A stretch of DNA of 64,000 nt from Adiantum capillus-veneris (taxonomy: Eukaryota; Streptophyta; Polypodiopsida; Polypodiales; Pteridaceae), in the NCBI GenBank assembly GCA_014529385.2, contig CM043969.1, positions 22,062,946 to 22,126,945 of the forward strand, written 5' to 3'. The translations under genes were made by a program, and so were the position numbers. Positions 10,380-21,147 of this stretch are shown here, one piece after another. Below the pieces are notes generated by a model. It was not told the DNA's origin, did no database searches, and saw only the letters and a list, made by a program, of their open reading frames with translations. The first letter of the stretch is position 1; each line of letters begins with the position of its first letter.

Positions 10380-10838
10380 AGGGTTATATAGAGCCGCCAA
10401 ATATGGAGGGGGTACACGATGGGCCCGGTGGGATTCTTGCTTGTCTCGCCGGGCCCGCCAGGTTTAATATGAAACCCGGCGGGTCTGCCAGGATTGTTGG
10501 TTGTCCCGCTGGTTCTACGTTTTCTACCGGTTTTCGTAGGTCATGAAATTAGATATGTTATTAACATGAAAAAAATAGTGATAATAACAACAATAATTAA
10601 CATTTAACAAAATGCGTCATCGGGTAATTAAAATCCCTGTTGGACAACTTTCACCTGTCATCCCATCTGGACCATTGCATAGCACTTTTGACCTAAAAAA
10701 CCTCTTCAAGCATGCATTCCCGCTACCCTTTGGCTGCCAAGGGCCTTGGTACCTGCCCTAGCCTTTTGCACTGCACTCACATGCTGCCTTTTCTTGGAAT
10801 TGACCATCTCCTAGCTTGGACCAACTTTGGCTGCACCA

Positions 10839-11265
10839 ACGTGGAAGAGCCAGCCCGTGTGTACCATCAGCATTTCCATTTCTTATCGAAAAGGCCACCA
10901 AGGTACACGACACCAAATCACGTCATGGCCACCACATTTACACAAGTTCTGAAGTCAACCACTTTACAACCTGTGGACCACGCGCAATATGTGTTAACAA
11001 CATTGAAGGCCACCAAGAAGGAGGGACATACTTGGGCGCGCCGGAAGTATTGACCAGAATAGCCTATCATGCCATCGGCATGGCTGACAACCTATCGCAT
11101 GCCCCGGATCAGAACACATGGATCTTGGCAGCTCAACCCTCTCCAAGATCTACAGGATCTGGTAAGCGATCATTTAAATCAGGTGATGAATCCGATGAGA
11201 GTTCATCAGAGCAGCATAGAAGTGAAAGCTTTGACAGCGAAGAAAAAAGAGCTAGGAGGGAATAA
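10839..11265 (+). pseudogene. aORF of A1, second part after the LTR insertion
   Basis: Resumes in the frame interrupted at 7,489 and stays open to a TGA at 11,051-11,053. A shifted frame continues with a Ser/Glu/Asp-rich segment ending at 11,265. Several residues around 10,860-11,040 (HHIYTSSEV, VNNIEGHQEGGTYLG in the alternative frame) suggest a frameshift near 11,020. No domain is recognised. It is part of the extra protein of family A. Confidence 0.5.
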
Positions 11266-13850
11266 ATGAACCAAAATTTTGTGGCTGCCCACCAAGAGGA
11301 GCCAGTGCAGAAACAAGCAAGAATTGAAAGAGAAAAACAGGCATATCAGCGCACTAGGCAGGCATACGGAAAAGACCCAAAAAAGTAGGTACCCACCGGC
11401 TTGAAGGGACTTCGAACAAAACATGATTCAAGGAAAGAGGTCGAGGATCCCAAGGATCATTTAGAAAGAATGTACCAAGAGGCAAAGGCCTTGAAGCTGA
11501 AAGAGGCGAAAGAAGCGGCCAAGAAAGCTGAGGAAGGAGCAACTCAAAAATAAGGCCAGGCATCTCCCTGACCCACCTCACCACCACCGGAACAATAGGA
11601 CCAGCCCATGTCCACTCCACCATCATCACCGCCAGGCGAAGAGACCACTGAAGAAGCCGAGACCGAAAAGGAAAAAGATTCTGATTTCAACCACCAAACG
11701 GAAGCTACACAACAAACTGACCACGCTGAGCAACATGAAGAAAAGGAAGTTGAACCATCACCAGAGCAGACAACCGAGGATACTCACAAGGAGGCGCATG
11801 AAACTGATAAAGAGCAAGATATAGAAAAAGAGAAAACCACTACACATGAGGAAGAAACCAAGACTGAGAAGGTGGAAAGGCCTGCAACCGTGGAAACGAA
11901 AAGGGTTGAGACCACAACAATAATTTCCACTTAGCTAGCAAAAATGTCGAGGTTTCAAAACCTCAGGATGGCCAAGGAAAAGCAACCATCTCTATAGAAA
12001 CACCAGCAATAACAACACAGCAAGGAGCAACACAAGAGGCTGCCGACACATCTCAACTTGCAAGACAGGAGGAGTGGCAGTCCAATGATGAAGTCATTCT
12101 AGAAGTAAACGAGTATGCAAGGCAGATGAAAATCATGATGGAGAAACTCCACTCAGTAGCTTTTAACCGCAGTACTAAAGCGAAAGAATTAGAAATGGGC
12201 ATCGATGCTCTTCAAGGCGAGCTCGACGACAGAATGGCTACCATCACAGATCTCCAAAGGCAAGTGCAAGAGCTAAAGACTGAAGCAGAATGGCATCAGA
12301 TAGCCAGGGACAGCCAATAGAAGGAAATGGAGGAGTTGGGTGACCTCCTGACTAAGTTATCTGATGCCTGCAAAGTGAAAGTTGAGCAGTTGTCAGAAGT
12401 GACAGATGTACTTCTTACCACCTCTTTGTCAGATCAAAAGATTCAAGTACAATTAGATGTAGCAAACGCATCTCTGCAGTATTATGAACAAAGAATTAAT
12501 GATCAGGCCACTTTCTTGCGGCAATTAAGAGAAAATCCAGCCATGGCCTCGATCAAGGAAATAGATGAAGTGTATAAAGCTCTTGAAAATAAAAACAGAG
12601 ACTTAGAAGTGGAGTTGAAGCTGGAGCAGTGACAACGCAGAGACATGGCACTCATGCGGGTCCAAAGAGAGGAGGAGCTCCTTAAGGAAATCGCAGAATT
12701 GAAAAGAATGAATCAGCTCCTCAAAGAGGGAAAACCAGTTATACAGGAAGAGGCAGGCACTTCAGAGCAGCCCCAAGTGGAAATCCCCTCGGTCTCATTT
12801 GTTGAATTCGAGACACAATCTACCGAAGAGCCGAGTGGGGAGAAGAATTTCAGGTCCAAATCACAGTGGAAGACACAGTGCCAATGGTCCAACTGTCAAA
12901 GGCTGAAGAAGATGCACTGGAGGAGAAGACCGCCTTTGAGGTAGATGAGCAATGGGGCAGCTATGGATTGGGAGTTGAGAGTTTTACACTCTATCAACGT
13001 CACACAGCTCACTCCCAATCAAATCAATGCTTAATGGCACCATCAATCCCTGCCATACCCTCTCATCAAGGTAGAACTCTTACAGGTAAAGGAAAGATTA
13101 TACAAGGATATGCAAGAAGATGGCGCAGATCAAGACCACCCGAAGTGGAAGCTAAAGCGGCTGAACAAGAATCCAAGATATTTGATTCTATTCACAAGAG
13201 CACCTGCGGCCATACAGAAAGATCCCACATTTTGTCCTGTACCGCGAGTAAGGACATGGTGAGCACACGAAGCACTACAGAAGAAGAGGCCCACATGGAT
13301 AAATTTTCCCAGGCTGCCAGCTCCAAAGAGAGGCCAAGCAACAGAAGAATACATGGTGAAAATCCTAACGGGCACCATGACATTCTTCAAAAGTCAGCAA
13401 GATCTCTCCTGCGCAATGCTATACAAAATCTGCAGGATGCTACTCACATGCATACAGGTCTTCAATGATCCTGAGCAGACAGGAGCCCCATGGCTCTCAA
13501 TTTTGGAAGGAAACAAAGGCCTCTGCTATGATCTAAGTGGACAACCCTCAGAGCAATTTCTTTATAGATTTTATGCCCGATGCATGTTTCTGCCCTCGCA
13601 CAATATGCTAACTTTTGAGGAGGCATTTTACACTGGCTTCTTCACCTGACGAACAAAGATATTTGCGCCGGTGATAAGCAACCTCACAGCAAGATTTCTA
13701 GGATACTCAGCAGTGGAGCTAAAAAATAAAGTCACCATGCAATTTTTGCAAGTGCCAGACAAAGAACGCAAAATCAGATACGAGAAGGCACTGGAAGCAC
13801 TGAAGGATCGCCTCGCCCACCATCAACCCGAAGATTACTTCAGACCATAA
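11266..13850 (+). pseudogene. aORF of A1, coiled-coil and C-terminal part
   Basis: A series of frames separated by single stops and shifts encodes a highly charged Glu/Lys/Thr-rich region (11,608-11,934). Heptad-like coiled-coil stretches follow (12,126-12,320, 12,327-12,632 and 12,645-12,944), for example DLQRQVQELKTEAEWHQ. The C-terminal part (13,353-13,850) includes SEQFLYRFYARCMFLPSHN and ends DYFRP at the TAA 13,848-13,850. The stop is about 25 bp before the polypurine tract, as expected for the last ORF of an LTR element. Function is not known. Element D has an aORF with the same globular-then-coiled-coil plan. Confidence 0.55.
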
Positions 13851-13875
13851 AGCTGTGTCAAGGGACGACACAGGC

Positions 13876-13889
13876 GAGGAGGGGGGGAA
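13876..13889 (+). promoter_or_regulatory. Polypurine tract of A1
   Basis: GAGGAGGGGGGGAA directly abuts TGTTAGCAGC. This is the expected primer site for plus-strand cDNA synthesis next to the 3' LTR. Confidence 0.75.
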
Positions 13890-14870
13890 TGTTAGCAGCA
13901 ACCTAACGCGGACACCATTTTTTGGATTTCTCCTTGTAAAAACAATTATTATTTTGATAAATCGGGAATATTGTAACTCCTATTTTCTTGGTAAACTTTG
14001 TAATTAATGAGCCAGGGCTACAAGCTTCCAGATTGTATCAGCCATTCAATTTCCAGCTTTGGTAGAACTCCACATTATTACTCTTGACCAAGCGGCGCAA
14101 ATGTTGGACGGGGAGCGACTCACACACCCATGAAGTGCATGCAAACACTACCTAGACCAACATAATAAACCCTTAGCTAAGGTATAAAAGCCAATTTTTG
14201 TAAGTTTTTTATAATTTATGGGTAAGAAATACACAGCGTAAGCTAACGGCGCTCACTTCTCTCCTTCTCGCACTTTCTACTCCCTCTCTGGTTGTGACAT
14301 TGCAAATGTGTTTGTTGCATTGTAACCGTAGGTAAGAGCTCTACGCATTGACGTAATCCATTCACAGTATTTCGTAGCTTTTGACGTCGCCGACCCGAAG
14401 CCTAATTTCATTATAACTAGGAATTTACACTTTTAAAACGAAAACTAAGCATAGGCGGGGTATTGGGACATCATTTCTAAGAATTCAGATGCATTCTGGG
14501 TCGAAAACGACTAGGTCAAAAATCCACTGCTGTTAATAATCGCGATTTTAGAACTTGACCTAAAGTGGGGTTTAAGGCCATAGGCATGTGTGCTTAGGTC
14601 TTATAAACTTGTCCTAGAAGTTTCGTTACGTTTGGATGTCATTTGATGTTGTAACAGATGTGATTTGCTTGTCGATGAGCGATTGTCTTTTGGTGATTTC
14701 AGTCACTTGAGTGTAGCCTGAGTTAGATGCGAGTTGTTAGTTGTTTTCCGAGAGATTGACAACCTCTTGTAGCCTCTATGCACTAGTCGAGGTAGCTTCG
14801 TCCCATGGTTTGACAAATTAATCGTGGTTCTCGCTAATACTGCAATAAGATAAGATGTTGAGGTTAGACA
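13890..14870 (+). mobile_element. 3' LTR of A1
   Basis: Starts TGTTAGCAGC right after the polypurine tract. It contains a TATA box (TATAAAAG at 14,183-14,190), a pyrimidine-rich stretch (14,262-14,290) and a splice-donor-like GTAGGTAAGAG at 14,328-14,338. A partial copy of the family palindrome (TTAATAATCGCGATT, 14,533-14,547) lies in its second half. The 3' boundary is unresolved: TTCA at 14,701 or GACA at 14,870 are candidates, because sequence similar to family B gag starts in this interval. Confidence 0.6.
14183..14190 (+). promoter_or_regulatory. TATA box in the A1 LTR
   Basis: TATAAAAG lies about 300 bp into the LTR and would place the start of the genomic RNA (U3/R border) near 14,215-14,225. 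This is the only strong TATA motif in the LTR. Confidence 0.6.
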
Positions 14871-15234
14871 TGCGTCCCACATGGGTGGGAGCAACCATAT
14901 CACTCCAACAAGCTTCAAACTTATTGACAAAAGCATCAACATCATCACCCACATCCTATCGTAGGCTCTTAATCTTCATATCCGCTTTAGCAGCCGACAC
15001 CACTTTTCGAAACCTGTGTACAAACCGCTCTCAAAAACCAGCCCAATCTTGCTTATCCGCAGCTTCCAGACCATCAAACCAGGCTTTTGCTTTACCTTGC
15101 AGCACCAACAAAACTGTATCCAGCTTTTCTTCATCACTCCACACTTGCAATGAGAGCATAAATAGCTCAAAATCTGCCAGCCATTCATCCGCATCTTCAT
15201 CACCATTGAAAATTGGACCAGCATTCTGCCACAT
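14870..15234 (-). pseudogene. gag fragment of family B element B2
   Basis: Starts at ATG 15,234 (-) and reads GPIFNGDEDADEWLADFELFM, then KAKAWFDGLEAADKQDW, a Retrotrans_gag-type (PF03732-like) pattern. It matches the better preserved gag at 22,935-23,417, though with in-frame stops after residue 67. It breaks off where the A1 LTR begins. Gag forms the virus-like particle shell. This fragment is non-functional. Confidence 0.7.
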
Positions 15235-15297
15235 TTTTGCTTACAAACACATCACCAGGGAGCAATCAGTGTGCTCCTCCATGGGGGCACTAGAAGA

Positions 15298-16961
15298 TGG
15301 AGAGGGAGAATGGGAAACACACCCGACAGACAAACAACTACCCCAATATAGCTCAGGGTATTCACAGCACCCCTGTCCTCTCAAAAAACACCTTCAAAGA
15401 AAGAAACTCACACTAGCACGGCCTTGCGTGCACTCTGCCCAACACAAACACGCTTTGCACAATCCTCAGACAGCGATCACACCAATCTTGCCCGCTTCCA
15501 GTCCTTCCACATTTCAACACCTCTCTCTCTTTCTCTCTCACACACACAGGGGGGCCCGGGGGCGCACACGCTCACACACACCGGCACCACACAACCTGGA
15601 GACGAGCAAAGAAGAAAGGGGGGAAGGGGGGAGAGACGATGCCAAAAACCAGCAATGACAGCTTCTCGTTCAAAGAAAAAACGCGATGTACAACATCCAT
15701 ATGGTTTGCACCACGGCCATCACCCATCTGTACAGAGGGGCACACACATCCCTGGAAATATTTCATCGATTTTTCTTTCGTTTACCATGGTTTGCAGCTA
15801 GCTAGTTTGGATTTCAATCGGCTCAAGACTAAGCTGAGGCAATCCTTTCCCAAATAGTAGTTTAACAATTTTATCACTTTCTTATTGTTTTTGAAAGCTG
15901 TGGTGACCCTTTCACTTGTTCTTCTTTCTCTCCAACTTTCCAAAAAAAAAGCCCACTAAGCAATAGCGCCGGTGAGCAATAGCATCGGTGCTATTGTCCA
16001 TCTAGCTGCTTTTTTGTTCTTACTTAAGCCTCCCTTTTCTTTAACTTTGCCTTGAAGTTCATCAGTTTTTTTTTTCACCCTGGAGTCCAACCACCACTTA
16101 CCTTTTAACTTTACAACCAAGGAAACATTTGGCACATGTTCCCCCACATTGTTCATGCTCACAACACCGCAAGGGCTTGCCATATTAGTTTTCCGACTAC
16201 GTTGCATGGAGGCTTTACTTGCCAGCTGCGTTGTCTCCGTGCTTCTCCACAATTTGGCTCCGTGACCTCAAAAAACCCGTTCAAGGAATGAAAAAACATT
16301 CAATCCCTTCTCACTGTAATTGCTTGCCAACTAGGATTGGATGCATCTCGATGTCTACGATCCCAATCGGCAAGCCACAAATTTTGGCGGAATCCCCACA
16401 TTGCATGAAATTTTTTAGAACTCTAGCGAGCTCAAAACAACTCGTGTTTGTGCGGCTACCAATGCGGGCCGGTGAGCACATACCCGACCCCCTGCAAATA
16501 TTCCACAGGCCATAACTTGCCCGTCGAAGCTCTAAATGGCAATCCGAAAAGACCGGCATTCTCCACAACTCAAACACTTCATGAGTATCCACTGATCCCA
16601 TTTTTGGTTGGGTGTCTATACGTGCCCTATCCATTCGGAATATGCAAATCCTTATAACTTTGGACTAGCATATCCTTCATACCAAAGCCCCATTTGACGA
16701 GCCAACTAGATGAGCTTCTAGAGAATCTTGAACACTTCATTCTAGGGCACATTCCTTGCACTTCGGACTCTTTGACCAACCATTCCAATTGGCTCTTTTT
16801 GGAGGCTCTTTGAGCTCAAAAACTGCATAAGACATACATTTCTGCCAGGATCTCCTCGCCTGGGCCTTCATTCCTGCTTTAGCCCTTTTCCATGCACCTG
16901 CTAGCACCCTTTGCATTGCATAGCACACTTCCTAGCACGGACCAACTATGGTTGCATTACA
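15298..16961 (-). mobile_element. 5' LTR of family B element B2
   Basis: On the - strand the LTR begins TGTAATGCAACC at 16,961 and ends CTCTCCA at 15,298. It aligns in segments with B1 and both B3 LTRs. It is followed by TCTTCTAGTGCCCCC, matching TCTTCTGGTGCCCC after the B3 5' LTR (a possible primer-binding site), and then by gag. At 1,664 bp it is shorter than the B3 3' LTR. A small foreign-looking segment at 15,766-15,917 is shared with 55,833-55,999. Confidence 0.7.
15766..15917. repeat. Dispersed ~150-bp repeat, copy 1
   Basis: Contains TTTACCATGGTTTGCAGCTAGCTAG near its start and GACCCTTTCACTTGTT at its end. A closely similar direct copy lies at 55,833-55,999, outside any LTR. Other family B LTRs lack it, so it was probably inserted here. 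No coding potential or tRNA promoter boxes are seen. Confidence 0.65.
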
Positions 16962-17220
16962 GTTAGTGGCTTAATTGAGTTGGGGGAGGAGACTCGAGAA
17001 CTAGAAAAATAGCCAAGTTCTCAACACAGCTTTACAATGGCGTGCTATCATCTTCCTCAACGAGGCTGATGGGTACTTGGAGTGTCAAGCATTCAATATG
17101 GATGTGAAGTGCAATCTCCTCACTGAAGTCTTCTTGTGTCTATTGGAATAATATGTTGGAGTCCTCTTCCTAATCATCAACAGATCAAAGAGTGTGTTTA
17201 TTAAAGTTTCACTGGCAGGA

Positions 17221-17354
<134 letters not shown>

Positions 17355-17795
17355 ATAAACACACACTCACAACCAGGTACGAATGTGAGCGCGCGGTCTT
17401 CCTGGATGCTGAGAGTCCATGCCTACTGCCAAGGCCTCTCCTAGGCATGCCCGTCCCTGCCAGGTACTGTTTGCGAAAAATCATTTCTTAGACACAATAT
17501 TTCTTTCGTGAATTTGCTTAGAGGAGATTTTTTTAAAAAAAGGGTTATTATTCCAAATTTTTACACTATTTTTTATATTTTGGCAGGGGGGTTTCCTTTT
17601 CCCCTTGCCCTGAACCCACATTTTTGGAATTGAGAACGGCATGATATTAAGCTCAAAGACATTTTTCCCGAACATTGTTTCCCGGCAAACCCATCTACTT
17701 TGAAAATGATTTCACACCCATGCAACTTGAGCATACACAACAATATTCAAAGAAGCTAATGATGAGAAAGAAGGTGAATAGGCGAAGACATCTCG

Positions 17796-17802
<7 letters not shown>

Positions 17803-17885
<83 letters not shown>

Positions 17886-17890
17886 GAGCA
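17803..17890. repeat. (GA)n microsatellite
   Basis: A GA tract with GACAGA and GCGA interruptions, 88 bp. Confidence 0.9.
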
Positions 17891-18760
17891 CGAGTGACGT
17901 ATTTGACCACTGTGGCTTATGCTACATTGTGGACATTGGCAAGCAACTTCATGATGACATTATTTCATCTGATTCCAAATATCATGCTTGGGATTACTTT
18001 GCTCATCATGTATATCAAATGTGGTGTACTTTTAAATGCACAGAACATTCTTGGAATGCACCAATTGTCAAGAAGGGCAACCTAGGGAGGTCTAGGAAGC
18101 GCCATGGACATAAGAAAATGGATTCATGATGGGATTATTTGCCAAAGGCTCTTGGGAAAATAATATTGTGCTTGAAATTGTTGCTCAGAGTGTAGGTCAA
18201 TTGACGTATAGTTTTGAATGCACAAAATTACATTAGAATGCAGTGATTGTTGAATATGCCCCAGCATAGGTAGGACTAGGAAGTGGTGGGTGTACTTCCA
18301 AAAGCATAGCAGGTTCTTGACAAGCTTCCTGCATGGAAATTAAGATGTCCATTTATTTCTATGCATGTGTCCATGAAGGAGTGATACCTCTATCTGTGCT
18401 ATTTATACTATTTTTTGTAGTCAGTTTTCATAAAAAACAATGTTCTTGCTCTCACCCAACCTCTATCAGCTACGAGAGATGTAGCGTATGCACAACATTT
18501 TAGCCATCACTCAAGTGTCTCCAAGAAGGCCAATCGTGTTGTTACTATTGTATAGAATTTGTGGCCACTAATTGCAACCTCTTGCTCTTACCCACCATGT
18601 TCCTCTTGCACTCTTCCATTCCTCTCCCTCTAATTTGTCACTTGCCTAATAATTTGGGCCGATGTAGCATCACTCTCCATATTCAAGCAAGCCAACGTAG
18701 GAGAAAATAAAGGAAAGTGGGAAAAAAGGGGTCGGTGGGTGGGTTAGGGGCGGGGCGGGA

Positions 18761-18775
18761 GGGGGGGGGGGGGGG
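18761..18775. repeat. G15 homopolymer at the end of A2 similarity
   Basis: Fifteen consecutive G, preceded by a G-rich stretch from 18,727. Similarity of A2 to A1 stops just beside it. Confidence 0.85.
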
Positions 18776-18843
18776 TAAGCATCGTCAATTGCCATCGTCT
18801 CCGAAGGGGATTTCCACACACGGATCAGCCTCTCTTCTTCAAG

Positions 18844-18969
18844 CTATTCTTTGGATAGGTAGGTTGTCTTTGTCGTTTTCACAGAGCTCGGCTCCAAGTG
18901 GTATGGTGGTAATTCTTGCAGCTTCTCTTTTTTATTCATCCTCTTCTTTGCTTTTTCGGCTGCTTGCAC
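18844..18969 (-). pseudogene. aORF start in A2
   Basis: Reads VQAAEKAKK...KEKLQELPPYHLEPSSV, nearly the same as the A1 aORF N-terminus, with the ATG replaced by GTG. A TAG stop lies at 18,844-18,846 (- strand) after YLSKE. It supports the aORF as a conserved part of family A. Confidence 0.65.
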
Positions 18970-19155
18970 TACACCTAATAGGAGAATACAGTGTCAAAGT
19001 TAGAAAATTCCACGGATTCCGCTCTGAAATGCCCCATGTCTGAATTGCTGGCAAATGATGTCCATTTTGCTTGAATTCAATTTTGGAGCATGCATAGATG
19101 CATAAAAACATGTAAAGATCAAAACCATGCAATCCACGAAAAATTTGTAACTCAA

Positions 19156-19750
19156 GTAAATAATCGCGATTATTTACAGGAAGGTGGGAAATGTTTTCAT
19201 GTTTTTGCATTTTTTACATCATAGGCTTGAAACATATGTGATTTAGATACTCTGGGTGAAGTGTGGGCTCATTTTGAGTGCACATAGTGGAAATGGTGTC
19301 AGCTTTAGGATTCAAACACTCTGAAACAGTAGATATAAAATGATTTTGGATTTTTGTGATCCAAATTTGATCAAACTTGATTGGTGGGCTTGGAACACCA
19401 TGTTCTTTGGTCCCATAAGGTCAAAGCTGAAATTTGAGCTCATTCTGGTAAAAAAGAAAATAATCACGATTATTAAAAAAAAATCAACTTGGACACTTTT
19501 TGTTGCAAGTTGGTTCTAGGCATGATATACATCCTCTGTGTGAGATATGGGATGATTTGGGTTTTAAAATGTGACAATTAACTCAAATTTGGACAGAAGA
19601 GCCTTTAGTACCAAATCTGAGATTTTCTTAATTGTTTGGGGCTCAAAGTTGACATGTGGCATGAGATAGATGTATGCAAGTGATAGGTGAAGTGACAAGG
19701 TAATTTTCAAGCCAAATATGCACAAAAAGTAAATAATTGCGATTATTTAT
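19156..19750. repeat. Three palindromes in the A2 spacer
   Basis: A perfect 22-bp palindrome at 19,156-19,177 (half-site GTAAATAATCG) and variants at 19,458-19,474 and 19,729-19,750, spaced 302 and 271 bp. They occupy the same relative positions as the A1 set, inverted. Confidence 0.75.
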
Positions 19751-21147
19751 AACAATCACTTTTTTTGCATGAAAAGATAATTTTATGACCTACACATCTT
19801 TTATACATCTAAATCAAGTCCTAAAATGAATTTAGTAAGGTTTGGTTGGGTCGGCATCACTTCGTGCTCTTATTGTCTCTAGAATCACCGATTTTTGCTA
19901 CTACTTGGTGTGTAGAGTTGTTTGGTCACTTTTGAAGCCATGGACTTGTCCGCTACATAGTCGTGATGCTGCTCATCCAGTTTGGGCTCATTCGGAGTCA
20001 TTTTGACTTCAGATGTCAAATTTGACACTTTATAGCCTTCGAGCTAACTGAGAGTTTGCCTTGACTATTTTCTTGAAACCATCTAGCTACATTGTGTATA
20101 GACCTTGTCTATAAGCTGTCTGTGGAGTCAGAATCCATGTGGCAAAAACCTAGATCATCTACTTGGGGACCCCCTCGACCCCTGCCAAATGGTCATCTAA
20201 TGATATGGCAGCGTTCTATTATCTAGGGACATGGTACAGTTCAAGTCGCATCCAATTTGGTTGAGCTGAGAGGCCGCTAGGGTCATTTTGTGTCGTAGAA
20301 ATCTTTACACAGCTGGGATTCTAGGGTTTTCTTATGGGTCTAGACTTGCTACCCGACTATATTAGAAACGTTCTTTGATAATTTAATAACTTATCCCTCA
20401 TGTCTCGTGTGAGACGGCGCTGAAAATGGGTGATTGTGGACTCCGAAAATCGCGTGCGAAGAAGGTAGAGAGCTCTCTTCTCCAAGAGTGATTAGTGGAA
20501 ATGAGGTGATTTTGGACTACCTTGGATATCTATACTCGGAATTCCCAAACTACTTTTCCCTAGATTCCCCTGCTAGTCCTACTAGGCCGTGAAATCTACG
20601 TTAGACTTAAAATTTCTTCAATTGGACTCCGTTAGCTCATTCTGTGAGAATTTGCAAAAACAGGCCTTGGCGGCCTAATTTAGGCTTCCCGCTTTCGTCT
20701 GTCATTTTGATTGAAATTTTTTGTGCCTATCCGTCTTGTTCTTTTGATCATTAGCATATCTTTCATTTCTCCATCTCAGCTCATTTGTTGTTTATCATTA
20801 ATTTTTGATTTGTTTATTGAAAAAATCAAAGAAAATAATAAAATGCACTAAAAAAGAAAATTGAATTAACAATTAAGCTCCAATATCAAGAAAAATTGAT
20901 AAAATTAAGCAAAAAAAACTACTTTTTAATGTATAATCTGATAATATATACACTATTTACACTCATCGAGGAGATGTTATCAGTTAAAATTCCCTTGTTG
21001 ATGATTTTTTAAGGGCATTATTAGGTAATTTTGTGAAATACCACACATTAACATCCAACTTTTTTCCTCTCTCTTCAAACATTGCCCTTAATTATTGAGG
21101 TTTTCTTCCACCCCTCCTAGATGGAGTACTTTGGGATGACTTTTTTG

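Larger units (their letters stand above)
9333..10639. mobile_element. hAT-like non-autonomous DNA transposon
   Basis: The 1,307-bp insert starts CAGGGATTT and ends AAATCCCTG, giving short terminal inverted repeats of the hAT type. It is flanked by 8-bp direct repeats TTGGACAC (9,325-9,332) and TTGGACAA (10,640-10,647). The empty site is visible in the homologous LTR around 16,740-16,790. Subterminal regions contain many CCCGCCGGG-type GC-rich palindromic words on both sides. No transposase reading frame is present, so mobilisation would need an enzyme supplied in trans. The centre is a tandem repeat array. Confidence 0.75.
18783..21124 (-). mobile_element. Family A copy A2, 3' portion (spacer and aORF start)
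   Basis: Inverse-orientation match to A1 4,757-7,085. It starts at the CTAGGAGGGGTGGAAG tract (21,105-21,120), runs through the non-coding spacer with its three palindromes, and includes the splice-acceptor-like site and about 45 codons of the aORF. It ends near the G15 tract. It is the continuation of the A2 element at 27,154-35,900, separated by the family B insertion. No 3' LTR is present, so A2 is truncated here. Confidence 0.75.

Noticed and set aside
18717-19043. Gly-rich reading frame across the G15 tract (+).
   Set aside because: It lies opposite the A2 spacer and aORF remnant and depends on the homopolymer.
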